A DNA stretch of 64,000 nucleotides, from positions 11,847,001-11,911,000 of the forward strand of contig OY987266.1 in the NCBI GenBank assembly GCA_963920665.1, given 5' to 3'. Below the pieces are notes generated by a model. That model saw nothing but the letters and a program-made list of their open reading frames with translations. It ran no database searches and was not told the origin of the DNA. Shown in pieces: positions 1 to 12,240 of this stretch (position 1 is the first letter of the stretch; every line of letters starts with the position of its first letter). The DNA is from Straminergon stramineum (Eukaryota; Streptophyta; Bryopsida; Hypnales; Calliergonaceae). Made by a program: the position numbers and the translations under genes.

Positions 1-650
1 TCCTGAACCCCAAATTCACACTGCCGGATAGCGTCCACATTCACAATCATTCCCAGAAATATTCCTCACTGTAGAGCCTTAACTGACCTGCAGCATCTGC
101 CAACCCCATAAAATTTCTTGTACGCCAAGATTGCTAATCGGAAACTCCTGCAAGTTTTTAAATCCAAAGAGATGGTCCTTTAATAAGTTGGCCCACCATT
201 TCAGAGCCTCAAAAAACCTCGTCTCCTGCCAAAAATTCCTGGACATTGTTTTGTGGTGTATCAAAAGAAATCAAGGGTCTTGGTAACACACTCGACATTG
301 CTCGAGAAAAGGTCCAGAGCTTAGTACTTGCTGAAGCTCTTCATGGTCACAAAATGAAGACAGAAAATATCAGGATATGGGATCCAGGTTCTGAAATTTA
401 AACGACTTACATTAGAGACTTGCAAGAACATTTAATCACTCCTATCATGACGCTGAACCTAATCCACCAGCATATTCCTCCTCAAAACTGTGAATCTGTG
501 AACATGGGGATGAAAACCATCTGCTTGAATGGTGCAAACTATGTACATCAAAATTAACCAACAAGCAGAAGAGAAGTTTTCTCGCGGTAATTCAAGAGCG
601 AGCCAGAAATGTTCAACTTCGCTACAATGACCAGGGTTTTCAATAGTCAC
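1..650. other. 3' flank of B3 gene A, no gene seen
   Basis: No coding region is supported here. The stretch from about 460 to 560 resembles 51320-51420, which lies just downstream of B3 gene C (shared words such as CAAAACTGTGAAT versus CAAGACTGTGAAT, then ACATGGGGATG). This is therefore 3' flank and probably 3' UTR of gene A, and it shows that A and C are sister copies beyond their coding regions. Bases 1-440 match nothing that I recognised elsewhere in the window. Confidence 0.5.
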
Positions 651-2199
651 CTAGTACACTTTTCTAACCACAAAGTAGGAGTCAGCCATAAGTGAAAACT
701 GAAGCTCATCTCCTTTCTCCAAGCCATTCTCCTTCACAAATCGGTTCCATCCAGTAACAAGGAAGTCTATCCTCAATCTAGTTCCCGGCCTCTGCCGACA
801 AGGTATAACATGAGTTGGAGAATCTTCGTGTATTCCTTGGACTTTGACAGGATTCTGAACCTGCTTGCCAAAGGTTCTCAAAAAGCGCTCTGGAAATTCC
901 TGCATGTCTCAAGAGAAGACAGATTCAAATCAATGTGGGAAAGTTCGAAATAGATGGACAATTGAAAGGAAGCATTGTAGCCAAAATGAGAAAGAGAAGA
1001 AGGAAACTGCAATGATAAATACATCACTACCTTTGCATCTTGGGTTTAGGCAGAGTCTCACAGTACGGCAATTTGCATCTTGAAGTACCGAATTTGAGTT
1101 CAGTAGTTACAAAACTTACAAATTGTCCAGAATTACTACTAGGATGACGATCATATCGTCCAATGTTGCAGGCCGTCAATCGTTTGCGGAAGCACGGAAT
1201 CTCGCCTTGATTGTGCCACTGTTTGGCATTCTGCAATGGTGTGGCCCTTCCCTCTCTCGTATATCTGGTGGGTACCTTCTTGTGCACGCGGTGATAGTCG
1301 AAGTGACTGGAAAACTGTGATCGTGTGGCCATCCCCTCCTTCGTATCGCTGATGGGCACCTTCTTGTGCACGCGGTGATAGTCGAAGTGACTAGCAAACT
1401 GTGACCGAGTAGCCCTTCCCTCCCTTGTATCGCTGGTGGGCACCTTCTTGTGCATGCGGTGATAGTCGAAGTGACTGGCAAACTGTGATGCTGTGGCCCT
1501 CCCCTCCCTCGTATCTCTCATGAATGCCTTCTTGCGCTCATTCCGATGGTGCAAGGGAGAGGGGAAATTAGAGTGACTGTTGTTTTCTTCATCACTAGAG
1601 GCACTATTCCAGGCAATATCCTCCTCGTCTGCATAGAGTGGAACCCCCCGGGACCCACGAAAGGTGTAAACTTCAAACTCTGACCTTGCATCCTCCTGGA
1701 GAACAAAGATCATCGAATCGCCCTCCCTGAGTCGATTGTCAGTCACAAAATCATAAAAACCACCACAAATGAGGACTTTTCCTGCTTCACTAACGCTGAG
1801 TCGCACAGCCCATGGCCTTCCGGATCCTCCACACGATGCATGAGTCCGAAGGATGACCCATCGTTCAATCTTTTTCGCGTTCTCGCGCACAAAATTTTCT
1901 GGCAGTGACTACAAGAAACAAAAAAACGAGCAGCAAGAACTTCATTAGAACCGCCAAATTAATTGTCAATGGAAATAAGGTTTCAATTGACAAGAAAAGT
2001 GCAGCAGACAGGCTGGCATTTTCCATGAACATACCAGCACAGCTGTTTTTTCGGCCTCGTGAGTCTGGATTGCTGTCTTCGAGAGCGTCTTCACGAAGTA
2101 GATGCGTCCCGAGCGCTCCACCTGTGCCAGAACATCTGCCATGTTGGGTTCCTCCTGCCGCCTCAGAGACCTCAGAAATGGCTCGGTTCCTCGCTTCAT
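651..2199 (-). CDS. Two-B3-domain (REM-type) transcription factor, gene A
   Basis: Predicted nuclear DNA-binding protein of about 400 residues in three coding exons on the minus strand: 2199-2035, 1908-1120 and 899-651. The splice sites are GTATGT after 2035, AG before 1908, GTAAGT after 1120 and CAG before 899, all in phase 0. Residues about 25-130 form the first B3 domain (RSGRIYFVKTL, then RPWAVRL and NRLREGDSMIFVL). Residues 319-400 form the second, which ends in the GDELQFSL...YFVVRK strand typical of REM proteins. The linker carries three 28-residue tandem repeats (residues 187-270) and lacks the long acidic tract of the paralogues. The start at 2199 is the Met-Lys/Asn position shared with genes B and C; an in-frame ATG at 2229 is the alternative. 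REM proteins are known as plant developmental regulators; the target sites of this one cannot be read from the sequence. Confidence 0.87.
1264..1515 (-). repeat. 84-bp in-frame coding minisatellite, three units, in B3 gene A
   Basis: Three head-to-tail units lie at 1515-1432, 1431-1348 and 1347-1264, and a partial fourth begins at 1263. Each encodes 28 residues of the form DTREGRAT.SQFASHFDYH followed by R.HKKVP. The cognate stretch in gene C (RDIREGNPAP before the HPGF motif) is present once, so the array arose in the A lineage from a single ancestral segment. The units are basic and histidine-rich, and their length being a multiple of three keeps the frame open. Confidence 0.9.
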
Positions 2200-3229
2200 G
2201 ATGGAGAAGTTGGTGACTGGGAATAACAAAAACTGCAGCTTTCAAGCTCGACTCTACCTGCAATCGACATTCATGTATTTGAAGCCCCGTTAGTATGGCA
2301 CTCCTTCTAGCTGTATTACGCAAGAATTCAAGGAGGCTTAATTTTTACAGTTGTTTTTGCCCATTTTTTTCTCCCCATGACAAGCCAGTACTATGCACAA
2401 ATGTGAAAGAGCTAGATTCAAGGATGAAAACTCCTGCACCTGAAGTTCACGTGCTGAAACAGACTGCGCGATGCAACATGGGCTTTAACAAGCACTCTGC
2501 TCTCGATCTGTTTTGCATGCACTCTCCGGAATTAGAACGGCACAGCAGAGTCCGTGACCGAACGCTTTCCTTCGCATATTTCCACGTCCAAACAACTCAA
2601 CATGAGGTCTACTGTCCGTGAAGAACCTGAGGTAGTACGTGGATTACCATGGGGGAGTGAAGGACTTCGCTCTCAGTTTGTGCGGATAGTGATCGTGAAG
2701 GACGATATTATACAGAGCTCCAGCACTAGAGGTGTTGGACTGTTGGCATGCCCCAGACGTCCATCTCCGCCAGGGACGACCCTTCTGAGTAACCAAGGAC
2801 TAAGTTAATAAGGTATGCATGTGCTTTTACCTAGCCTTGCTTCAAACTCGTTATGTACTCGTTATGTACGTTCACTACAGTAGTTTGCTTTGTTATGTAA
2901 GAAGAAGCTCTGTGCGAATGTGAGAATTAACCCCTCAGCGTCTGAATCGTTTTTTGAATTTTTGCATATTTTTGCTTATATCTTTAGAAATACATATGAT
3001 TTACCTCAGTTTCATCAAATTCATCATACAATAGTAGTGTTGTTTTAAAAGTCAAGCGTTGGCTGGGATGAATTGAATGAGAAGTTTTGTGGTCAAAAAG
3101 GCCCTTCGAACCTCAAACCTCCGTCTCTGTTCATTGTTTAAATTGGGATGCTGGAGCAATGAGTTAAGAGTTTGACATGTGATAGTAAGGATTTGGATCA
3201 CAATGATTTCACATGGAACTTACTCAATA
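2200..3229. other. 5' flank of B3 gene A and spacer
   Basis: Upstream region of gene A. By analogy with gene B it probably holds a 5' UTR exon and the promoter, but I could not fix a boundary. The open frames at 2295-2808 have no recognisable domain and are taken as chance. The sequence becomes AT-rich from about 2930. Confidence 0.4.
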
Positions 3230-4870
3230 TTTTCATATTATAATGAAAGTCTATATTTTCAAATGCATTTGGAATGCCTAGGCCATGACAGCTCCCGAGC
3301 AACTCCCGAAAAGAGATCCAAATTGGGTCTGTTGTGTTGATTTGAGCTTATTAGAAAAAGATGAAGTTGAAATAAGTTGGGAAAACTCAGAATGTTGGAT
3401 TTGGAGTTAAACAGATAAACAAACTATTCAAATGATAAGTGATTTTACAAAATCAGCAAACTTTGACCATTTCTGAAACCTCATTTAATAATAATATTTA
3501 TTTTCCTGAATATGTGTCAAATTCACAGTATTTTCTATTTAAGAAAACAGAAGTTTTTGAATTTTACACTTGCATTGCCATGTCGAAGTTGTAATAATGG
3601 GAGAATTAGGTTCGATGAGCAATTGTTGATAATCCAAACTGTATCACTTGCATATAAATCCGGACGATCATTTGAAAAAGCAGCGAAGAATGATATCTAC
3701 GTACTAAACAAGGAAAATATTCCGAGAGATACTTTGCTCCATTTGAAGCGGAATCCTTCGGAATGATAATAGATTCTTCCTTTTTGAGGGAATGAAAATG
3801 CTAAATTGGAATAAAATCTTGGGATAAATCTGTAAATCAAATAAATCTTGGATGAATAAATGGCATTCAACAATGCCAATTTAGTAATGAGCTCACTCCC
3901 AACTTCAAACTTCACGTAAGGTAAGGTAATGAGCTCATTGCGGACACAAATGGGACCAAGGCCATTGTGGACAAAATTATAATGGTGATGTACATTCAAG
4001 TTCTAAAATGTACACCACTGATCAATATGATTTTGCTCACAATGAGACTACTCCCATTTGGCCCATTAATGGGGTAAGTGGGCCCACTTACTTTGGTCCA
4101 AGGTTCATAAACTAATCGGGTTCTAAATATGTCCCCTACCTAGGAATAAGTGAAATGTTCCTTGAAATATCTATTATTGTCATTGATAAGTTAGATAGGC
4201 TTAAAGGGACAATTTATGGACCTCCTACCTTAATAAAAAAATTAGTATATTTTGGACAACACAATATCACTAAGTATACATGATATGATAGATATCAAAC
4301 TTTTAGGGAGCATAAAGGGAGGACTAGAAATCCAAATTCAACATTGCTCAATGTTGTAGATGAAATGCAATTTGCACAACACTTTGTATCTTTTCATGTA
4401 CTTTGTATATACAACAAGTGCATGTAAATGTCAAAATGGCCCATGGAATACCACCAATTTAATGGCATTCACCTTAGAATCCAGAATCCAATATCATCAG
4501 CTCTTGTTCTTCCAATCCCAGCACAATCATGACAGTGATGACCGTGTTACGAATACTCTCAGACACTGCTTCCTTGATAAGCATCTTTAAAGTCTAATTA
4601 AAACCACTCACAAGCACTACACAAAAAAGCACAAAAAAGCACTACCTACGGCCATTTGACAATACTCATATCTCAAGATCACATCATGGAGATCTATGAA
4701 ATTAATGTTTAGCACACAGCAAACTCGGAACCACAATGAAATTCTCCTCAGAAATTCGCTAGAATATGTGCTGCCATGTGAAATTGATGACAAGCCGCAG
4801 AAATTGACATTTGAACTGGCTCACAAATCCAAAAATGAACTAGAAAGTATCACTTCACAAATGAATTAAC
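3230..4870 (-). pseudogene. Decayed 3' flank of a lost B3 gene unit
   Basis: Three blocks match, in order, the 3' flank of the B3 genes. Block 3270-3420 matches the reverse of 18930-19370 (TGATTTGAGCTTATTAGAAA, then AAACTCAGAATGTTGGATTTG). Block 3770-3920 matches 39327-39480 (GATTCTTCCTTT.TGAGG, TCTTGGATGA, AACTTCAAACT). Block 4595-4870 matches 39500-39830 (CTCACAAGCAC, CATGTTTAGCACACA-like words, AGCCGCAGAAATTGACATTTGA). Bases 4471-4600 also match the flank of gene C near 50590-50710. About 545 bp of unrelated sequence (3925-4470) interrupts the homology. The coding region that should follow beyond 4870 is absent, so this is an orphan remnant of a further B3 duplicate. Confidence 0.72.
3925..4470. 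other. Insertion of unknown origin inside the B3 flank relic
   Basis: Sequence between two B3-flank blocks with no counterpart in the flanks of genes B, B-prime or C. The word GTAATGAGCTCA occurs at both about 3884 and 3927, which may be a duplicated target or a local repeat. No terminal inverted repeat or coding region is evident. Confidence 0.35.
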
Positions 4871-4987
4871 CAAAAAAATAAAGAACAAGGTAGATAAAGG
4901 TATGTATATTCAAATACTACGACTTGAGTGCATACATAGAGTGGCACAATTGCTAGCATGTGAGCTTAGGATCTTGAGCCCATAAGT

Positions 4988-5170
4988 CTTGACACCTATA
5001 TTATAGGTACCTAGATTATAGGCACTTTCCATCATGGTTATAGGGTATTTATGTTACAAACACCTATATTATAAGCACCTTTTATCATGTTTATAAGTAT
5101 CTTATATGTTTTAGGTATGTATGTTGTAGGCATCTTCAATGGTTGAATGTTATAAGCACCCTCAATGTCT
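4988..5170. repeat. Imperfect tandem repeat, about 68-bp period
   Basis: Words of the type ACCTATATTATAGGCACCTT followed by ATCATG and TTATA recur about every 60-70 bp (around 4990, 5058 and 5120) with decay to the right. Non-coding. Confidence 0.5.
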
Positions 5171-5530
5171 ACTTATATTTGGTCTTAAGGCTGGTAGGCT
5201 TGCATTTCTAGGCTCATATACTAAGGTCGTTTGATCAATAATTGTAAAGTATATTAGAAAGACCTATCAATCTATTTTGAATATATAATGAATTTGTTTA
5301 TTGAAATGGGAATTCTAATTATAGCATTGGAAGTGGGATCCTTGTGAGACATTTTGAGTTGAAATGCACAATGGATATTCTATGATCTAGCACAGAAGAC
5401 AATTGTTTAAACTTATTGACTTGTACTATACATTTTGTTACCTACAAAACATTTCCTTCCCAAAATTCATTCATTATTCTCATGGACTACAAAGAATTTA
5501 AATGTCCTTTTCCATGGAAAGAAATGCAAG

Positions 5531-5924
5531 TCTTTAGAGAAAGTTTGGACTCAGTGGAGGGCTGCTAGGGTTTGACAAACTAGTCTATTTCTAGAGCCTA
5601 TTGAAGCTACTTAGGAGAGGGAATTTTCTAACAAAACAAAGATTCACCTTGTGTGAATATCGGGAGTTCCATAAATATATTTCAATTTTCTATTCCACAA
5701 TTGTTAGAGGGAGGTGCTTCAAGGGTGCTTTCAAATTTCAAAACAACACTTGTCACAACCCTAACTAATAGTACTTGATAGTGAATGCTTTGACATTTGG
5801 AAGTGACGAAGTGCAAAAATAGGAAAAAAGTTCCTCAAGCAAAATAAATGTATTATAGTGAGGGTCCCTACTGGCACTTCCTAGCAACCCTCTAGAGAGT
5901 CCAAACTTTCTCTAATGCTAAAGA
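5531..5924. repeat. Small foldback repeat with ~40-bp arms
   Basis: The left arm 5531-5570 (TTTAGAGAAAGTTTGGACTC then GTGGAGGGCTGCTAGGG) is the imperfect reverse complement of 5880-5924 (CCTAGCAACCCTCTAGAG then AGTCCAAACTTTCTCTAA). About 310 bp separate the arms. It may be a decayed miniature element; no target duplication was found. Confidence 0.45.
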
Positions 5925-7248
5925 GTTGAGGTCATCTCCAAGTGCCACAAGGTTCCTATTCCTTTGTACAATCAACACATGCATGCATGGACATACCATT
6001 CTCTTAATTTATGAACTAAGTAAATAGTGTATGAGGGAGCCGACCCATTTCTGACCACTTAAGCAAATACACATAATGTAAGGGAGGTTTCAATAGTGGG
6101 GAAATTTTTCCCATGAGCAGAAATAGAATTCATAAGGTTTCCATAATTTTTCAGATTCTTTTGCCTCACAAAATAATTACTAAAAATTTTTAAGCTTAAG
6201 ATTTTGTTTTACCTATATTGGCCATACAAACCTTCCTCTTTTCGACCAAGGGTTGGTTGCAAAATCCATGAAGGGTTGGGTCGAAATTTGAGAATCTTGT
6301 AGCCAATTATAATGCACGACAACTGCCTAGGAATTGTACTAACATTGATTGTTGCTAATCACTTTCTAATTGAAATTACTCCACCCTATGTTACTAGACT
6401 AGGTATGTGATTAGTAAGGGGTCGGCCCCTTGAGACCCCTAAAGGGCAATAAATTCTAGTGGAGCTTTTTAAAAGCTTGGGTAAGTTCATACAAAGTCAT
6501 TTTCAATAGATGAAAGTGATTTTCTTACCAAAAGATGTCAGCATGTATAAGCTTTGTAAAAATATAATGATTTTCCCATTGGATGTCCAAATAAAAAGTT
6601 ATGGCTTTTGAAAGTTTAGGGGCACTTTGATCATTGCACTAATAGAAAAGAAAAATAGTCAATTAAACAATCATGCAAGCAATGAATTCTTTTTATTAAC
6701 TTTGAATGCTTATATCTTACAATCTATGAAGTTGAATGGGCTGAATTTTTTTCCAAGCATTCTTCTAGCAATATGAGAAAATATAATGTAGATGAAAATT
6801 TTAAAAATATACAATTTTTCCAATTTTCACTCAAATGCTAAGTAATTGCAAGAATGATTTGCTGATTTTGTTCTACTTTGGCAATTTTCATCCTTTGGGG
6901 GTTACTACAAAATGAAAAAAAAAGTTTAATATTAAAAATATGACCAGTGTATACACCTAGAAGAAGGTCCCCTATCTTATGTAATTCTTTCATATTGGCC
7001 CTTTTGCATGATCGGAGTTGTAATGATAATGATAATACCCCAAAAATGAATGTGAGCCTAAATTTAGCTCAAAAGGATCTAGAATAAATATCTTTGTGAA
7101 TACTAAATGACTCTCAAATGACATCAATATATTTGTGATGTTTGAAGATTAATGATATTCATCATTTCTTTAATTCTTTCGTATGTTTAAAGTTTCTTGA
7201 TTTAGAAGTTTTGTACTTATTTTTTTGGTGTTTATTTATTTATGGGAT

Positions 7249-7249
<1 letters not shown>

Positions 7250-7280
<31 letters not shown>

Positions 7281-7281
7281 T
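7250..7281. repeat. (TATG)n microsatellite
   Basis: Eight tandem TATG/GTAT units in an AT-rich spacer. Confidence 0.9.
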
Positions 7282-10200
7282 ATTTATTTATTTGGTTCCT
7301 TCTAGAATTTTTTGGTTAATACTTGTAAGTGGAGATTTACCCACCCTTGGTAAATATATCAACACAACAAAATTCTTATGTTTGGAGTTGATTTCTAGCC
7401 TCATGGGTGCCTAATGTCACTCCCTTGTGCCTTCTAAGCAATGAATCTTTTTTAAGCTTTTCAGTCCTAAAAATTGACAAAGAAACCTCCAAACTAAATT
7501 AATTGTCGAAGCTACACCAAAAAACCTTGATTCCTTGCCTGCTATGGTCTTTTAATGGAAATGGATTTAGTCTAAATCTATCATCCCTAAGTTGTAGATC
7601 AGGTCATACCATTTCTAAAAACTTAAGATGGATGGGATTTGATTGTTTCTACAAGGAGTTATGGTTGGATGAAGTTTGACCCTTTAGGAGGCTACCTAAA
7701 CTTCATCCACCTCTTTGGACTCCTTCCCTATTTCAAATGACCTTGAGTTTTGTACCCTAATCCTAGGTTACTAATGTAAGATCCAAGTTTGGATTGATGA
7801 TTTCCACCCGACTTCATCCATTTGTACCACAAACTTCATCTGCTCATATCTCCATCATTATGAGTTGGGTTGGTATGTATTTTATACCCCAGAACCCTCT
7901 TAACTTCTACCCTATGATTCTAAAGCTAAACTTAACTTAGATCCCTACCTTCAAGGTGATACCCACCCCTAGGCTTTGGCTCTAATTGATACTTGTTAAT
8001 TAAAACTAATTAGAATGGAAAGGAGGGGGTTAGTATCCTACCTCAGCTCAGGGCTCTATGACTAGGTGGACGAGACTTCTTTCCAACTTATCTCTAACCG
8101 CCATATTGCCTTTGTAGAGTTTGGTAATTGATTGAATAATTCCATATGTCGATTTCGGTACAATCTTTCGTCACCTTGCTAAGTTTTACCCTCGGCTAAA
8201 CTTCCATCTTTCTCCCCTTATTTCCTTTTTTTCCTCTTCTTTCTACCTATTCTAATCCTCATTCCAAGTAGATTATGGTAGTTGGGGTGGCCACCAACTA
8301 TTCTACAAAGCCCTAGGCAAAGTATTAATGACCACTTCCACTTATTTTAGCACCTCATCCCCACTAACCTATGAACCTCAAGGCAAGGGTTAATGGCCCC
8401 TTCTACTTGAACCACTCTTTACACCTCTAATTATTTCCCATGATACCTAACCTATCTCCTAGTGGTTGGAAGTCATCTCCTCCCTTCTCTACTAAGTCTC
8501 CTTCTTCTTCCTCTTCTTCTTTTACTTAGATGATGCTCTCGTTAGAGAGTTGGGTGTGGTTGTGGGAAGAATGGAGATTGGGGAGTGTGGAACTCGACAC
8601 CTATTGCTATTGTCTTTGTGATTCCTTGGCCTTCCTTTGCCTAACCTACTTCTATCTCTTCTTATTCTTCCCTCTATGTTCTATTATTTTCCTTCTTCTA
8701 TTGTCTCCTAATCCCTCTATATGTTCTACTATTTTCTTCCTTCTATTGTCTCTTACTCTATCTTCTACCTTTTGTTCTCCTTCGTTTTCTTTTTACTCTA
8801 ATTTTTTTTGTCCTAACCTTTGTGCCGTGTTGGACCTCCAAACCCTAGAGCCCTTGGACTTCTCAAGCCTCAATGCCTTGGACTTCTTGACCTTGGAGCC
8901 CTTGAACTCCCTACTTTGACTAGCTCTCCATACCCCCAATGATGGCCCTCCCCAACACCTAGCTGGAAGGTAGTACCCGGTTCTTGAAGGTCTATTGGGT
9001 CATAAGGGGTTGCTAAGGAGTCCATCGGCTTCCTAGAGGTTTGTTGGGAGGTCTAACTACTAGTTTGGCTATTGATTTTGGAAAATTGACACTCAACCAC
9101 ACTAGGACATGGGGGGACTAAGACCTTGGCTACACATGGCTTAAGGGACAAAATTGAAGTATAAATGAAATCAGGAGGAACGTGGGACTTAGCTAAAATG
9201 GACTTGGGGGAACACTTTGAGCTCAAATAACTAGGATCTCTTGTCTAAATTTTGGGTACTAAACTTTGGTTTGTTTCCAAGACGTTTTGGAAACTAAATT
9301 TTGGAGGTGAGTACTCGGTAGGTTCAAAGCTTTGTTGTAGATTTGGATTTAACACCAAATCTAAAACTAGAAAGTACCTTTGGGGTTCAAAGCTCCATCG
9401 TTGGTTGGACTTTAATACACAATCTAAGACTTTGGGACCTACAAGGGTTCAAAGCTTCATCGTTTCAGTGGGACCCACAATAATACGTACAAAGATCAAA
9501 CAAGATTAGTGACCATAGGAACTAGGACACATTTGACACTCGTGTAGTAAAGCAAATTAGAATAGTGATGGTTAGTGTAAGACCCAAAACAAACTAAAGG
9601 CCCCCCAAAGCGGCATCGCCAAGGTACAATGGAGGGTTATTTTAGGGTTAGTACAATGACAAAGCAACCCCACAAAACTTTCAAGAATGTAACATGATAC
9701 CAAGGAAGGAGACCACAACAACCTCCTCTCAGGTTATTAGAATTAGGTGCTCAAGGTTCAAGCAAAACTTAAGATAAATTGTAACTCAAAGATATTAAAA
9801 GACTTAAGAGCAACAACACAAGAAAACACAAGGTACAAAGGACCCAAAAAACCTTCACAACTTGCAAAATACTAACAACAAAGACCAAAAGGAAGAAAAA
9901 AACATGCATCGTCAAGGTTTTTTTGCTAAAAATGCCAAAATCTCCTAATACAATAATGGGGGTGTTTTGAGAGGAGAAGGATAGAGTTGCACAGACGTCT
10001 AGCATCCATGTCTGCTGCTTCGCGAACATCCGAAGACATGGAGACTTTAGAGCCTCACCTCGTTTGCTGGATGGGCAAACGGGGCAAATGGAGTGAACAA
10101 CAGTCAAACAGGCAAGCAAACGGGTCGGAGGAGGAGCGGTCAGGCGAACGGGTGGATGGACAAGCAAGCAGACATGACATATGGGTAGTTGGACAAGCGG

Positions 10201-10323
10201 GCGGACTAGGTGGATGAGCCGTCCGACATGTGGTTTAGGGTGGGAGAAGGGTGGTCAGACACGCAGTTAGATGGGATGGATGGGCCGTCTAATGAGCGGT
10301 TGGACGATTGGGCAAACGGACGG

Positions 10324-10478
10324 CTTCAGTTGCCATTTGCAACTTCGTTTTTTTGGAATTTTGGGGCGTGTAATATACCATTGGAAAGGTCTTCCAAATA
10401 CCTTTCCAATGGTACATCACACGCCCCGAAACTCCGAAAACTTTGAAAACTCCAATCGCAAATGGCGATTGAAGTTGG
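10324..10478. repeat. Hairpin module 1 of foldback element
   Basis: A palindromic unit. GGGGCGTGTAATATACCATT pairs with AATGGTACATCACACGCCCC across a short loop, and an outer pair is formed by the GCCATTTGC-type and GCAAATGGC-type words. Related modules lie at 10558-10712 and 12080-12240. Confidence 0.75.
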
Positions 10479-10557
10479 CTGTTTGCATGTCTGCCCAACA
10501 GGGTGGCTGTCCACCCATCCGCCAGGCCGTCCGCTTGGTGGATGGGTAGACAACCAA

Positions 10558-10712
10558 CTTCAGGCACCATTTGTGATTGGAGTTTTTTGAGTTTCGAGGC
10601 GTGTGATATACCATTGGAAAGGTATTTGGAAGACCTTTCCAACAATATATTACATGCCCCAAGGTTTCAATAAACGAAGTCGCAAATGGCGATTGAAACT
10701 GGCTGTCCGCTT
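10558..10712. repeat. Hairpin module 2 of foldback element
   Basis: Second copy of the palindromic module. GAGGCGTGTGATATACCATT is followed by AAGGTATTTGGAAGACCTT and by GCAAATGGCGATTGAAACTG on the outer side. The central pairing is less perfect than in module 1. Confidence 0.7.
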
Positions 10713-12079
10713 AGCAGGTTGGCTATTTGCCTAGCCAATTCGACCGCCCGTTGGACGGCCTATCCGCTCACATGGCCGACCACCCATCTGCCTTGTCTAA
10801 CCGCTTGTCCAATTGCTCATCCAACCGCTTGCTTGATGGCTTGTACGACAGCTCGTCCGCCTGCCTGTTCAACTACCTGTCCACTTTGTCTGCCTGCCCG
10901 TCCGCCCCGTTCGCCTTGTCTACAGAATATTGGATTCCAAAAAATATAGGTCCACTTTCAAAGACTACTATTCAATACTACAAGCATCCAATGTAATATT
11001 AATGGCTGAAAGGATAATTCAAGATATTCTCCTCTTCATTCAAATCACCATTCTAAAAGCTAAACCCTAAACCCTATACTATGAACCTTACATCAATTAT
11101 TATAAACATTGGTGCATTGTGTAGATTATATTTGACCTTTCATCTTTTTTGCACATGATTATCAAAATGTATTACAAAAGTAGACCTTATGGACTTATTT
11201 ATTTATATTACTAATGCTTTTAATTTTTATGATGTGTGGCATCAAATATTATGTACTACTATACAAATGTGAAGTATTCAATTACAAAATATATGTTTGT
11301 CTACTAACTTTAATATAATAAAGTGCAATCTAGTAAAATAAAATTATATATTTTGAAGGTACCTATTTGACATGGTGACATTATAGAAGATTCTAAAATA
11401 TAACATTTTATTTATTTTTTAAATATCACTATTAGGTGTACTGACAATAATACATGTTGAACTTTAGCTACATAAAATTACATGAAATTACAATAGTGTG
11501 CTTAAAGTGTTTTTAATAACATTCTTTAATAAAATAATAAAATAATACAATTGTTTGTACTATACATACCATGATGTTTTCAACTATCAATGCATCTTAT
11601 AACAAAATTGAAATAATTACTTTAGGTTATAATTGAATGCTTCTCATCTGTATCGTGGCACGTAATATTTGATGCCACACATCATAAAAATTAAAAAAAC
11701 ATTAGTAATATAAATAAATAAGTCCATAAGGTCTACTTTTGTAGTACATTTTCATAATCACTTGCAAAAAAGATGGAAGGTCAAATATAATCTACATAAT
11801 GCACCAATGTTTATAGTAATTAATGTAAGGTTCAAAGTATAGGGTTTAGAATTTAGGGTTTAGCTTTAAGAATGGCAATTTGATAGTGTAGGAGAATACC
11901 TTGAATTATCTTTTTAGTCATTAATGTAACATTGGATGCTTGTAGTATTGAATAGTAATCTTTTGAAATGAATCTTTATTTTTCAAAATTCAATATTTTG
12001 AACAAGAGGCGGACTAGCGGACAAGTTGGCAAACAGTTGGGTGGATGAGCGGACAACAAGGTAGACATTGACTTTCTCA

Positions 12080-12240
12080 AACCGTGAACTTCTTTTGCCA
12101 TTTGCGATTGGTGTTTTGGAAATTTCGAGGCATGTGATATACCAATTAGAAAGGTACTTGGAAGACCTTTCCAACAATATATTACACACCCTGAGATTCC
12201 AAAAAACAAAGTCGCAAATGGCGACTGAAGTTGGCCATCC
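12080..12240. repeat. Hairpin module 3 of foldback element
   Basis: Third copy, in the right arm. It has GCCATTTGCGATT and GCAAATGGCGACTGAAGTTG as outer words, and GAGGCATGTGATATACCAAT plus CCTTTCCAACAATATATTAC inside. Confidence 0.7.

Larger units (their letters stand above)
4871..9984. other. AT-rich intergenic spacer without recognisable genes
   Basis: No supported gene in about 5.1 kb. Visible structure: an imperfect tandem repeat (4988-5170), an inverted-repeat pair (5531-5924) and a TATG microsatellite (7250-7281). The 8200-8920 part is pyrimidine-rich (CTT/TTC runs) and gives a 129-codon open frame of Ser/Phe/Leu-rich low complexity that I do not accept as a gene. Confidence 0.55.

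Noticed and set aside
1123..2201. Plus-strand and alternative-frame open reading frames over B3 gene A
   Set aside because: Shadows of the real minus-strand exons; no independent signature.
8530..8919. 129-codon open frame
   Set aside because: Phe/Leu/Ser/Cys-rich translation of a pyrimidine-rich tract, no domain or splice context.
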